From: Microlunatus parietis
GTDB taxonomy: Bacteria; Actinomycetota; Actinomycetes; Propionibacteriales; Propionibacteriaceae
Assembly (NCBI RefSeq): GCF_013407955.1
Contig: NZ_JACCBU010000001.1
Coordinates: forward strand, 5,146,001 to 5,210,000
Length of the DNA stretch: 64,000 nucleotides
Reading direction: 5' to 3'
Both the position numbers and the translations under genes were made by a program. The notes beneath the pieces are model-generated. The model was not told the DNA's origin. It did no database searches and saw only the letters and a list, made by a program, of their open reading frames with translations. Numbering within the stretch: the first letter of the stretch is position 1; each line of letters opens with the position of its first letter. Below are positions 8,606-16,892 of the stretch, piece by piece.

Positions 8606-9232
8606 GTGAACCAGTCAGGGCCCGATCGGAAACGCCTTGTCGTGCTGATCTCCGGCAGCGGCACGCTGTTGCAGGCCCTGATCGACGCCTCGGCCGACCC
8701 GGGGTTCGGTGCGGAGGTCGTCGGGGTCGGCGCCGACCGGTCCAAGATCGCCGGGCTGGACCGGGCCCGCGCCGCCGGGATCGACTCGTTCGCGCTGCCG
8801 TACCGGAAGGGATCGGACCGGGCTGCCTGGGACCGCGAGTTGACCGAGCGGGTGGCCGCCTTCCGGCCGGACCTGGTGATCAGCGCCGGCTTCATGAAGC
8901 TGGTCGGGCCGGCCTTCCTGGACGCGTTCGCCGGGCGCATGATCAACACGCACCCGGCGCTGCTGCCGTCCTTCCCGGGGATGCACGGGCCGCGGGACGC
9001 GCTCGCGTACGGAGTGAAGGTGACCGGCGCGACGATCTTCCTGGTTGATCATGGTGTCGACGACGGCGTGATCATCGCCCAGGACGCCGTACCGGTGCTC
9101 GACGACGACACCGAGGAAACCTTGCACGAACGCATCAAGATCACCGAGCGCAAATTGCTCGTCGAGACGACCCACCGGCTCGTCACCCAACCGTGGCGAG
9201 TGATCGACAGAAAGGTCTGCTGGGACCGATGA
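8606..9232 (+). CDS. purN: Phosphoribosylglycinamide formyltransferase
   Basis: 208 residues, GTG start. It transfers a formyl group from 10-formyl-THF to GAR in purine synthesis. The phosphate-binding ISGSGTLLQALI is at about 15-26, the catalytic Asn114 and His116 in MINTHPALLPSFPG, and the catalytic Asp152 in HGVDDGVIIAQ. Its stop overlaps the purH start (ATGA), so the two consecutive purine genes are translationally coupled. Confidence 0.97.
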   Translation: MNQSGPDRKRLVVLISGSGTLLQALIDASADPGFGAEVVGVGADRSKIAGLDRARAAGIDSFALPYRKGSDRAAWDRELTERVAAFRPDLVISAGFMKLVGPAFLDAFAGRMINTHPALLPSFPGMHGPRDALAYGVKVTGATIFLVDHGVDDGVIIAQDAVPVLDDDTEETLHERIKITERKLLVETTHRLVTQPWRVIDRKVCWDR

Positions 9233-10800
9233 CCGAATCCGCACCCGACAAGATCGCGATCAAGCGCGCGCTGATCTCCGTCTACGACAAGACCGACCTG
9301 CTGGTGATCGCGCAGCAGCTCGTCGACGCCGGCGTCGAGATCGTCTCCACCGGCTCGACGGCCGGCCGGATCGCCGACGCGGGCCTGCCGGTGACCCAGG
9401 TCGAGCAGCTGACCGGCTTCCCGGAGTGCCTGGACGGCCGGGTGAAGACGCTGCACCCGAAGATCCACGCCGGCCTGCTGGCTGACCTGCGGCTCGATGA
9501 TCACCGCCACCAGCTGGACGAGCTCGGCGTGGCGCCGTTCCAGTTGTTGATCAGCAACCTGTACCCGTTCACCGAGACCGTGGCGGCCGGCGCGACGCCG
9601 GACGAGTGCATCGAGCAGATCGACATCGGCGGGCCCGCGATGGTCCGGGCCGCGGCGAAGAACCACCCGTCGGTCGCGGTGATCACCTCGCCCGCACAGT
9701 ACGGGCAGCTCGCCGAGGCGCTGACGGCCGGCGGGTTCACGCTGGCCGAGCGGCAGGCGCTGGCCGCGGCCGCGTTCACCCACACCGCGACCTACGACGT
9801 CGCCGTGGCGAGCTGGCTCGGCAACGTTCTCAGCGACACCAGCGAGGGAACCGGGTTCCCGGCCTGGGTCGGCGCCACCTGGACCAAGCAGGCGACGCTG
9901 CGCTACGGCGAGAACCCGCACCAGCAGGCGGCGATCTATCGCAGCGGGCACGGCCCGGCCGGCCTGGCGGGGGCGACCCAGCTGCACGGCAAGGAGATGT
10001 CGTACAACAACTACGTCGACGCCGACGCCGCCCGGCGGGCCGCGGCTGACTTCGAGGCGCCGGCGGTCGCGATCATCAAGCACACCAACCCGTGCGGGAT
10101 CGCGGTCGGCACGGACATCGCCGAGGCGCACCGGAAGGCGCACGCCTGCGACCCGGTCTCCGCGTTCGGCGGCGTGATCGCCGCGAACCGCCCGGTCAGC
10201 GTCGAGATGGCGCGCCAGGTGGCCGAGGTGTTCACCGAGGTGATCATGGCGCCTGGCTACGACGACGGCGCGGTGGAGATCCTGCAGGCCAAGAAGAACA
10301 TCCGGATCCTCGTGGTCGAGCCGGTGCCGTCCGGCGGGGCCGAGATCAGGCCGGTCTCCGGCGGCCTGCTGATGCAGACCGTCGACGGCACCGACGCCGA
10401 TCACGATCACGCGGCCAACTGGCAGCTGGCGACCGGCGAGCCGGCGGCGGAGTCGGTGCTGGCCGATCTCGAGTTCGCCTGGAAGGCGTCCCGGTCGGTC
10501 AAGTCGAATGCGATCCTGCTGGCCAAGGACGGCGCCTCGGTCGGCGTCGGGATGGGCCAGGTGAACCGGGTCGACTCGGCCCGGCTGGCGGTCAGCCGGG
10601 CGGGCGACCGGGCGGCCGGCTCGGTGGCGGCGTCGGACGCGTTCTTCCCGTTCGCCGACGGGGCCCAGATCCTCATCGACGCGGGCGTCTCGGCGATCGT
10701 CCAGCCGGGCGGCTCGGTCCGCGACGCCGAGGTGATCGAGGCGGCCAAGGCGGCCGGGGTGACCATGTATCTCACCGGAGCCCGGCACTTCTTCCACTGA
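9229..10800 (+). CDS. purH: Bifunctional AICAR transformylase / IMP cyclohydrolase
   Basis: 523 residues from the ATG that overlaps the purN stop; a slightly longer frame exists but this start fits homologues. The N-terminal IMP cyclohydrolase part contains RALISVYDKTDL, IVSTGSTAGRIADAGLPV and DGRVKTLHPKIHAGLL. The C-terminal transformylase contains RYGENPHQQAA, AIIKHTNPCGIAVG, and the closing SDAFFPFADG ... GGSVRDAEVI. It performs the final two steps of IMP synthesis in the cytosol. Confidence 0.98.
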   Translation: MTESAPDKIAIKRALISVYDKTDLLVIAQQLVDAGVEIVSTGSTAGRIADAGLPVTQVEQLTGFPECLDGRVKTLHPKIHAGLLADLRLDDHRHQLDELGVAPFQLLISNLYPFTETVAAGATPDECIEQIDIGGPAMVRAAAKNHPSVAVITSPAQYGQLAEALTAGGFTLAERQALAAAAFTHTATYDVAVASWLGNVLSDTSEGTGFPAWVGATWTKQATLRYGENPHQQAAIYRSGHGPAGLAGATQLHGKEMSYNNYVDADAARRAAADFEAPAVAIIKHTNPCGIAVGTDIAEAHRKAHACDPVSAFGGVIAANRPVSVEMARQVAEVFTEVIMAPGYDDGAVEILQAKKNIRILVVEPVPSGGAEIRPVSGGLLMQTVDGTDADHDHAANWQLATGEPAAESVLADLEFAWKASRSVKSNAILLAKDGASVGVGMGQVNRVDSARLAVSRAGDRAAGSVAASDAFFPFADGAQILIDAGVSAIVQPGGSVRDAEVIEAAKAAGVTMYLTGARHFFH

Positions 10801-10801
10801 C

Positions 10802-11134
10802 ATGACGGGTGAGTTGATCATGGACCAGCCGGAGGTCGAACCCGAGCGTCGGCTGCCCCCGGACCGGGGCCTCAGCCCCTGGGCCCTGCTGATCGTCCTG
10901 GCCGGCGTGCTCGCCGGTCTCGGCTACGCCGTTCTCGGCGGTACGGGGGCCTGGCGGGTCGGCTCCATGATCATCGGGGCCGCCCTCGGCGTCGGCGGCC
11001 TGCTCCGGCTGTTCCTGCCGAAGGCGAGCGCCGGCCTGCTCGCCGTCCGCGCCCGCGGCTTCGACGTGACCATGCTGATCCTGGCCGGCGCCGCCGTCAT
11101 CGCCCTCGCCCTGGTCATCCCCTCCGGCCGCTGA
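10802..11134 (+). CDS. DUF3017 small membrane protein
   Basis: 110 residues with three hydrophobic helices (about 26-44, 50-67 and 87-105) and a conserved arginine-containing central part (RLFLPKASAGLLAVRARGFD). DUF3017 genes often follow purH or folD in actinobacteria, and this one starts 1 bp after purH. An alternative ATG at 10820 would remove six residues. No biochemical function is known for the family. Confidence 0.8.
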   Translation: MTGELIMDQPEVEPERRLPPDRGLSPWALLIVLAGVLAGLGYAVLGGTGAWRVGSMIIGAALGVGGLLRLFLPKASAGLLAVRARGFDVTMLILAGAAVIALALVIPSGR

Positions 11135-11156
11135 CGCGCCCCCTCCGTCGGCCGGT

Positions 11157-11230
11157 CAGTTTTTCACGTTACGTGAAAAACTGTCGCTTTACGCGAGAAG
11201 TTTCTCTGGTAAAGCGACAGGAAACTGGGT
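11157..11230. repeat. 74-bp double-hairpin repeat, copy A
   Basis: Hairpin 1 (11157-11183) has 12-13-base arms, starting CAGTTTTTCACG. Hairpin 2 (11181-11220) has 12-base arms, starting CTGTCGCTTTAC, with an inner GAGAA/TTCTC dyad. The whole element recurs inverted at 63563-63636 with 62 of 74 positions identical and no gaps. It lies between DUF3017 and the GH35 gene and may also act as a terminator. Confidence 0.9.
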
Positions 11231-11269
11231 GGAGTGGGGCTGGTGGGACGTGGGCCGTAGGGTGGATGC

Positions 11270-13525
11270 ATGATCACCACGCGGGGTCGGCAGTTGATCA
11301 TCGACGGGGAGCCGCGGGTGATCTTCGCGGGCGAGGTGCACTACTTCCGGCTGGCCCGGGACGAGTGGCGGGACCGCTTGGTGGCCCTGCGGGACACCGG
11401 AGCGCAGGCGGTCGCGACCTACATCCCGTGGGTGGTTCACGAACTCCCGGACGGCCGGATCGATGTCACCGGCGAGACCGCGGACTGGCGGGATCTCGGC
11501 GCGTTCTGTGACCTGGCCGCGGAGCTCGGGTTGCTGGTGATCGCGCGGCCGGGACCGTTCTGCATGGCGGAGTTGAAGAACGAGGGCATCCCGCACCGGG
11601 TGTACGGGCTGCCCGGTGTGGTCGCCCCCGGCTGGCGCGGCGCCCCGCCGCCGACCCGCGACTTGGACTACCTGGCGCCGGCCTTCCTGGCCGAGGCCCG
11701 CCGCTGGTATGACGCGGTGCTGCCGGTGCTCGCCGAACGGCACCATGATCAAGGCGGCCCGGTGATCGCGATCCAGCTGGACAACGAGATCGGCATGCTG
11801 GCCTGGGTCTCCAACAGCCCGGCGCTGACCGAGGCGGTCGCGGCGGACTGGCGGGCCTGGCTGGCCGTCCAAGATCGACTCGGGCGCCATCCCGGCCTGA
11901 CCGGCTCCGAACCGGCGGCGGTGCTGCGCTATCTCGCCGACCCGCCGGCCGACGCGGCGCTCGCGGTCGCCGACGACCTGATGCGGTTCTGCCGGGACCG
12001 GTTCCGCCGCTACACCGACACCTTGGCCGGCTGGGTGGCCGGGCACGGGCTCGCCACGCTGCCGCTCTTGATCAACATCCACGGCACCGGCGGCGGCCGC
12101 GGGCTGACCTACCCGATCGGGATCTCGCAGCTGCTCGGCACCTGGCGGAACCGGCCCGGCACGGTGGCCGGCTCCGACATGTATCTGGGCGATCTCACGG
12201 TCGGCAATGTCGCCGATTTCGTGCTGGGCAACGTCTTCGCGGCGGCGACCGCCGGGCCGAACCAGCCGCTGACGGCGCTCGAGTTCGAGGCCGGCGACGG
12301 CGACTACGGCCAGGACCTGGGTGCGCTGGTGCCGCCCGAGGCGACCGCGCTGAAGACCCGGCTGGCCCACGCACTCGGCAACCGCTTGATCAACTTCTAC
12401 CTGTTCGCCGGCGGCACCAACCCGCCGCTGGACACCGACCCGGACCTGCCCGGCGGCGACGGGATCGACCGGATCGCCTTCACCGGAGAGGAACACGGCT
12501 TCGCCGCACCGCTCGGCCCCACCGGCCGGCCGAGCCGGACCCTGCCCGCGCTGACCGAGGTGATCACCGACCTGAACCGGATCGAGCAGCGAGCCGCCGG
12601 GATGGTCCCGCACGCCGACCTCGCGTACGGGTTCGTCGCCGATCACTACCTCACCGAGTACCGGGTACCGGACGACCCGGCCACCCGGGACCTGCAGGAC
12701 GAGCTGGCCCGGTTCCGCGGCTTCGGGCCGCGGCAGATCCTGGCCCGGGCCCTCGTCCTCGGCGGGTACGGCCTCGCCGGCGTCGACCTCAGCCCGCACG
12801 ATGATCTTGACCGGACCGACCCGCGCCCGATCGACCAAGCCGAGCTGCCGGAACGACTCACCCCGGCCGGGCATCCCGTTCTGGCGTTGGTCTCCGGGCG
12901 TTCGCTGGCCGCTGTCACCCAGCGGCTGCTGGCCGACTACGTCGCCGCCGGCGGCCGACTCCTGTTGGCCGGCGCGCTGCCCGTACTGGACGAGCTGGGC
13001 CGGGACTGCCGGCTGCTGGCGGACGCCCTCACGATCACGGTGGGGGAGCCGCTGCCGGACCAGGTGGTCGATCGACGGGGCCGGACCCGGAGCAACCATC
13101 CGACGGTCCGGCTCGATCCGGCCACGACCGGGCTCACCCGGCCGGAGGTAGCGGTCGGCTTTGCGCAGCCGCTGCGCCATTCCGAGGCGACGGTGCTGGT
13201 CCGGACCACCGGCGGGGACGCGGTCGGGCTGGAGGTTCGGCACGGGGCCGGCACGGCGATCCTGCTGACCACGGACTACCCGTGCGATCTCGCGGTCTAT
13301 GCGGCCCTGCTGGACCGGCTCGGCGTCCGCCCCCGTTACCGTACCGACGCTTCGGATCCGGGACTCGTGGTTGCCGCCATGATCAGCCCCGACGGCGGGG
13401 ACGAACTGGTGCAGTTGATCAACGTCGCCCCGTACCCGATCGAGACCTCGGTCTGGCGGGCGGCGGAACTGATGACGCCCCGACCGATCACGGTCGGGGC
13501 GCGCTCAGCGGTCCTGCTTCAGTAG
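11270..13525 (+). CDS. Glycoside hydrolase family 35-like (beta-galactosidase type)
   Basis: 751 residues without a signal peptide, hence probably cytoplasmic. The N-terminal TIM barrel has GEVHYFRLARDEWRDRL, ATYIPWVVHE, ARPGPFCMAE and the acid/base Glu173 in IAIQLDNEIGM. The nucleophile is probably the Glu in LTALEFEAGDGDYG near 345. A beta-galactosidase-like trimerisation/jelly-roll region follows. GH35 releases terminal beta-galactosides, but the exact sugar cannot be told. A hairpin terminator overlaps its last codons, and the stop overlaps the opposing gene by 7 bp. Confidence 0.85.
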   Translation: MITTRGRQLIIDGEPRVIFAGEVHYFRLARDEWRDRLVALRDTGAQAVATYIPWVVHELPDGRIDVTGETADWRDLGAFCDLAAELGLLVIARPGPFCMAELKNEGIPHRVYGLPGVVAPGWRGAPPPTRDLDYLAPAFLAEARRWYDAVLPVLAERHHDQGGPVIAIQLDNEIGMLAWVSNSPALTEAVAADWRAWLAVQDRLGRHPGLTGSEPAAVLRYLADPPADAALAVADDLMRFCRDRFRRYTDTLAGWVAGHGLATLPLLINIHGTGGGRGLTYPIGISQLLGTWRNRPGTVAGSDMYLGDLTVGNVADFVLGNVFAAATAGPNQPLTALEFEAGDGDYGQDLGALVPPEATALKTRLAHALGNRLINFYLFAGGTNPPLDTDPDLPGGDGIDRIAFTGEEHGFAAPLGPTGRPSRTLPALTEVITDLNRIEQRAAGMVPHADLAYGFVADHYLTEYRVPDDPATRDLQDELARFRGFGPRQILARALVLGGYGLAGVDLSPHDDLDRTDPRPIDQAELPERLTPAGHPVLALVSGRSLAAVTQRLLADYVAAGGRLLLAGALPVLDELGRDCRLLADALTITVGEPLPDQVVDRRGRTRSNHPTVRLDPATTGLTRPEVAVGFAQPLRHSEATVLVRTTGGDAVGLEVRHGAGTAILLTTDYPCDLAVYAALLDRLGVRPRYRTDASDPGLVVAAMISPDGGDELVQLINVAPYPIETSVWRAAELMTPRPITVGARSAVLLQ
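13476..13501 (+). terminator. Hairpin inside the 3' end of the GH35 gene
   Basis: CGCCCCGACCG (13476-13486) pairs perfectly with 13491-13501 around the loop ATCA, ending 22 bp before the stop codon. It lies just before the convergent DUF4190 genes, a compact terminator embedded in coding sequence. Confidence 0.55.
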
Positions 13526-13992
13526 GCGGCCGCGCCGACGGAGGCGATCATCACGACGATGAAGATGATGTAGAGCACCAGGAAGACGAGCCCGATGCCC
13601 ATCAGGATCGTGGTGACCATGCCGAGGATCTTGCCGATGTTGATGTTGGACTCGTTGGAGTAGCGGATCCCGCTGGCCTGCATCTCCTTCTGAGCCTTGC
13701 TGCCCATGTACCAGGCGATCGCCCCGCAGATGCCGGTCACGAAGCCGAGGATGCCGAGCACCAGGATCACCGTCCCCTGGGGGTGCTCCTGCATCATCTG
13801 GTACGGCTGCTGCGCGTACGGCGACGGCTGCTGATAGGGGGCCGGCTGACCGTAGGGCTGCTGCTGCCCGTACTGCGGCTGCTGACCGTAGGGCTGCTGC
13901 CCGTACTGCTGGTGTCCGTAGGGCGGCTGCTGGCCCTGGGGCTCGGACTGACCGTAGGGTTCCTGGCCGTACGGCGGCGGGTTCTGGCTCAC
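13519..13992 (-). CDS. DUF4190 membrane protein with Tyr/Gln/Pro-rich N-terminus, paralogue 1
   Basis: 157 residues. Residues 1-68 are a low-complexity cytoplasmic tail built from PYGQ/QYGQQ repeats. The rest is the DUF4190 core: helix GTVILVLGILGFVTGICGAI, the motif MGSKAQKEM ... YSNESNINIGKILGMV, and a second helix. It is the downstream member of four tandem paralogues. The family's role is unknown; such tails often mediate self-association (inference). Confidence 0.85.
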   Translation of the reverse strand: MSQNPPPYGQEPYGQSEPQGQQPPYGHQQYGQQPYGQQPQYGQQQPYGQPAPYQQPSPYAQQPYQMMQEHPQGTVILVLGILGFVTGICGAIAWYMGSKAQKEMQASGIRYSNESNINIGKILGMVTTILMGIGLVFLVLYIIFIVVMIASVGAAAY

Positions 13993-14026
13993 TGTGCTTC
14001 CGTTCGCGTGAAGTCCGGTGTCCTGA

Positions 14027-14413
14027 TCAGTATGCGGCGACGGACGCCATCATGCCGGCGATCAGGACGATGTAGACGATGAAGTAGGCGATCACGACCG
14101 CCACTCCGACCATACCGAGGATTGTCGTCACCATGCCCAGGATCTTGCCGATGTTGACGTTCGACTCGTTGCCGTACCGGACGCCGCCGGCCTGGATCTC
14201 CCGCATGGCCTTGTGGCCGAGATACCAGGCGACGATCCCGCAGGGGAAGACGAAGAAGCCCACGATGCCGAGCACGAGGATGGTAGTGCCCTGCGGGTGC
14301 TCCGGCAGCGGGTAACCGTAGGGGTAGGGCTGCTGTGGGTAGGAGGGCTGGTGCGGCGGGTACGGGTTCGGCTGTCCGTAGCCGTACGGCTGGTGGTACT
14401 GGGGCTGGCTCAT
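14027..14413 (-). CDS. DUF4190 membrane protein, paralogue 2
   Basis: 128 residues: a ~40-residue tail rich in Pro, Tyr and Gln, then the two-helix DUF4190 core (GTTILVLGIVGFFVFPCGIV, LGHKAMREIQAGGVRYGNES). It is the closest relative of paralogue 1, sharing the NESN(V/I)NIGKILGMVTTIL stretch, so the two probably arose by recent duplication. Separated from its neighbour by 34 bp. Confidence 0.85.
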   Translation of the reverse strand: MSQPQYHQPYGYGQPNPYPPHQPSYPQQPYPYGYPLPEHPQGTTILVLGIVGFFVFPCGIVAWYLGHKAMREIQAGGVRYGNESNVNIGKILGMVTTILGMVGVAVVIAYFIVYIVLIAGMMASVAAY

Positions 14414-14501
14414 CGGGGCTCCGTTCGGCCGGAAAGGTCAATGGGGACGTCCGGTGATCCGGACGTCCCCAGCCGCGCCTCGGTTCCCCTCGGCAGAAAG
14501 G

Positions 14502-14840
14502 TCAGTTCAAAGCGCCCGAGCCGACGGCGGCGGCGATCGCGATGATGTAGATGATCCAGAAGATGATCGCGACGATGCCGATGATCAGGCCGACGATGCC
14601 GCAGATGCGGCCGATGTTGACCTGCTGGCGGTTGTTGTACGCCGCCGGATTGGCGTCGATCTCCGCCAGGACGGGCTTGGACTGCACCAGCGTGACGATG
14701 CCGAGGATCAGGCCGACGACACCGCAGCCGAGAACGATCGACAGGATGCCGAGGACAAGGATCATGGTGCCCTTGGGGTGCGGCTGCGGCACGGCGCCGC
14801 CCCCACCACCGTAGGGGTTCTGGTCGTATGGGTTGCTCAT
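14502..14840 (-). CDS. DUF4190 membrane protein, paralogue 3
   Basis: About 112 residues from the ATG at 14840, chosen because its paralogues also begin Met-Ser-(Gln/Asn); an ATG at 14849 would add three residues. The tail is short and Gly/Pro-rich (NPYDQNPYGGGGGAVPQPHP). The core keeps the two helices and NIGRICGIVGLIIGIVAIIF. It is more divergent than paralogues 1 and 2. Confidence 0.82.
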   Translation of the reverse strand: MSNPYDQNPYGGGGGAVPQPHPKGTMILVLGILSIVLGCGVVGLILGIVTLVQSKPVLAEIDANPAAYNNRQQVNIGRICGIVGLIIGIVAIIFWIIYIIAIAAAVGSGALN

Positions 14841-14919
14841 GGCGGACATTCTTGCGTAAACGGGGCCAGCTTGGCCACGGAGGTCGGAATTAGGCTGGCC
14901 TTAGGTCCCCGTTGAGCCG

Positions 14920-15738
14920 TCAGGCCTCCGACGCGATGATCGCGATCACGATGAAGACCAGGTAGATCGCCCAGAACGAGGCGTACACGATCGAGATGAT
15001 GCCGAGCACCCAGCCGGCCGTGATCATGCCGCCGTTGCTGTAGCGCTGCGGCTCGGCCTGGATCTCCTTGCGGGCCCGGGAGGAGATCGAGAATCCGACG
15101 ATGCCGACGATCGGGCAGAGCACGAGGCCGAGGATTCCGAGCACCAGGGCCGTCGTCCCCCTCGGGTGCTGTTGCGGGACGTAGCCGTACGGGTGCGCCG
15201 TGCCGTACTGGTAACCGCCGGTGTCGTACGGGTTCGGCGGGTAGCCGGACGACTGGCCGTAGCTGGCGCCGTACGCGGGCGGGGTCGGCGCCGGGTCGGA
15301 CGCGGACGGGACCGAGTACGGATCGGCGGGCGTGCCCGCCCCGGCCGGCGACGCGTAGGGCGCGTCCGGGGCCGAGGAGGACGAACTCGACGGGTAGGCC
15401 GAGTTCGGCGAGTAGGGCTGGCTCGAGGGGTACGGCTGGGTCGGGCCGGACCCGTAGCCGGCGCTCGAGGAGTAGCCCGGGTCGGACGAGGTGGACTGGG
15501 TCGACGAGTACGTACCCGGGCCGGTGTACGGATCCGGGGACGGGTAGGCCGACGGCCCGCCGGGCGCGCCGACGATGCCGTCCGGCTCGGTGACGTCCTC
15601 CCGGCCGGGGGCCGGGCCGTCCGACCCGAGCCCCGCGCCGTCCCCGGCGGCCTCACGGCTGAACGGGTTCGGGGTGGCTCCTGAGGTCGGCGGCCGGCCG
15701 GACTCGTCGGCGGAACCCCCGGAATACTGCTGACTCAT
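14920..15738 (-). CDS. DUF4190 membrane protein with long Ser/Tyr/Pro-rich tail, paralogue 4
   Basis: 272 residues. About 180 N-terminal residues are low complexity (Ser-Tyr-Pro repeats such as PYSPNSAYPSSSSSSAP) and face the cytoplasm by the positive-inside rule. The C-terminal ~80 residues are the DUF4190 core (GTTALVLGILGLVLCPIVGI; SSRARKEIQAEPQRYSNGG). The tail is far longer than in its three tandem relatives. No function is known. Confidence 0.83.
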   Translation of the reverse strand: MSQQYSGGSADESGRPPTSGATPNPFSREAAGDGAGLGSDGPAPGREDVTEPDGIVGAPGGPSAYPSPDPYTGPGTYSSTQSTSSDPGYSSSAGYGSGPTQPYPSSQPYSPNSAYPSSSSSSAPDAPYASPAGAGTPADPYSVPSASDPAPTPPAYGASYGQSSGYPPNPYDTGGYQYGTAHPYGYVPQQHPRGTTALVLGILGLVLCPIVGIVGFSISSRARKEIQAEPQRYSNGGMITAGWVLGIISIVYASFWAIYLVFIVIAIIASEA

Positions 15739-15775
15739 GGGGCCCAGCTTAGGGTCCCGGAGTGGCGGCCGAGTC

Positions 15776-16771
15776 TCAGCCGATCAGGCCGAGCGCCTTA
15801 ACGGCGTCGCGCTCCTCGGCCAGTTCGGCCACGCTGGCGTCGATCTTGGCGCGGGAGAACTCGTTGATCTCGAGGCCGGGGACGATCGTGTACTCGCCGC
15901 CGGAGGTGGTCACCGGGAACGAGCTGATCAGGCCCTCCGGGACCCCGTACGAGCCGTCGGACGGGACCGCCTGGGAGACCCAGTCGCCGGACGGCGTGCC
16001 GAGCAGCCAGTCCCGGGCGTGCTCGACGGTGGCGTTGGCGGCGCTGGCCGCGGAGCTGGCGCCGCGGGCCTCGATGATCGCCGCGCCGCGCTTCTGCACG
16101 GTGGGCAGGAAGTCGTTCTCCAGCCATTCCTGGTCGTTGATCACCTTCGCCGCGTTCTGGCCGGCGATCAGGGTGTTGTAGAGGTCCGGGTACTGGGTCG
16201 CCGAGTGGTTGCCCCAGATGGTCAGGTGGCTGACGTCGCTGACCGCCACGCCGGCCTTCGCCGCGACCTGCGCCTTGGCCCGGTTGTGGTCCAGCCGGGT
16301 CAGCGCGTTGAACCGCTCGGCCGGGATGTCCGGGGCGTTGTGCCGGGCGATCAGCGCGTTGGTGTTCGCCGGGTTGCCGGTGATCAACACCCGGACGTCG
16401 TCGGCGGCATGATCATTGAGAGCCTTGCCCTGGGCGCTGAAGATCGCGCCGTTGGCCTCCAGCAGATCGCCCCGCTCCATCCCCTTCGAGCGCGGCCGGG
16501 CACCGACCAGCAGAGCCAGGTTCACGCCGTCGAAGATCTTGGCCGGGTCGTCGCCGGTCTGGACGTCGCTGAGCAGATCGAACGCGCAGTCCTCCAGTTC
16601 CATCACCACACCCTCCAGCGCCTTCAGCGCCGGCGTGATCTCCAGCAGACGCAACTCGACCGGCCGGTCGGGACCGAAGATCGCACCGCTGGCGATCCGG
16701 AACAACAGGCTGTAGCCGATCTGACCGGCGGCACCGGTGACGGCGATCTTGACGGGAGTGCTGGCGGGCAC
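15776..16771 (-). CDS. mdh: Malate dehydrogenase (NAD)
   Basis: 331 residues from a GTG at 16771 with AAGGAGA six bases upstream. Cytosolic TCA enzyme that oxidises malate to oxaloacetate. The Rossmann motif is TGAAGQIGYSLLFRIA. Substrate arginines lie in GARPRSKGMERGDLL, the catalytic Asp/Arg pair in RLDHNRAKAQ and the catalytic His in IWGNHSATQYPD. The GAAGQIGYSLL start and length mark the long group-2 type shared by many actinobacteria. It is divergent from the esterase gene. Confidence 0.97.
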   Translation of the reverse strand: MPASTPVKIAVTGAAGQIGYSLLFRIASGAIFGPDRPVELRLLEITPALKALEGVVMELEDCAFDLLSDVQTGDDPAKIFDGVNLALLVGARPRSKGMERGDLLEANGAIFSAQGKALNDHAADDVRVLITGNPANTNALIARHNAPDIPAERFNALTRLDHNRAKAQVAAKAGVAVSDVSHLTIWGNHSATQYPDLYNTLIAGQNAAKVINDQEWLENDFLPTVQKRGAAIIEARGASSAASAANATVEHARDWLLGTPSGDWVSQAVPSDGSYGVPEGLISSFPVTTSGGEYTIVPGLEINEFSRAKIDASVAELAEERDAVKALGLIG

Positions 16772-16892
16772 GGTGGTCTCCTTCGTGGACGTTCTGCTGA
16801 CTGACCGTAGGCTATGCCCCGGCCGTTTCCGCGGACAGCGGGGAGGCGGTTCCAGGGCAGGCCAGGGTTCACAGGGGAAGGACTGGGGGAGC

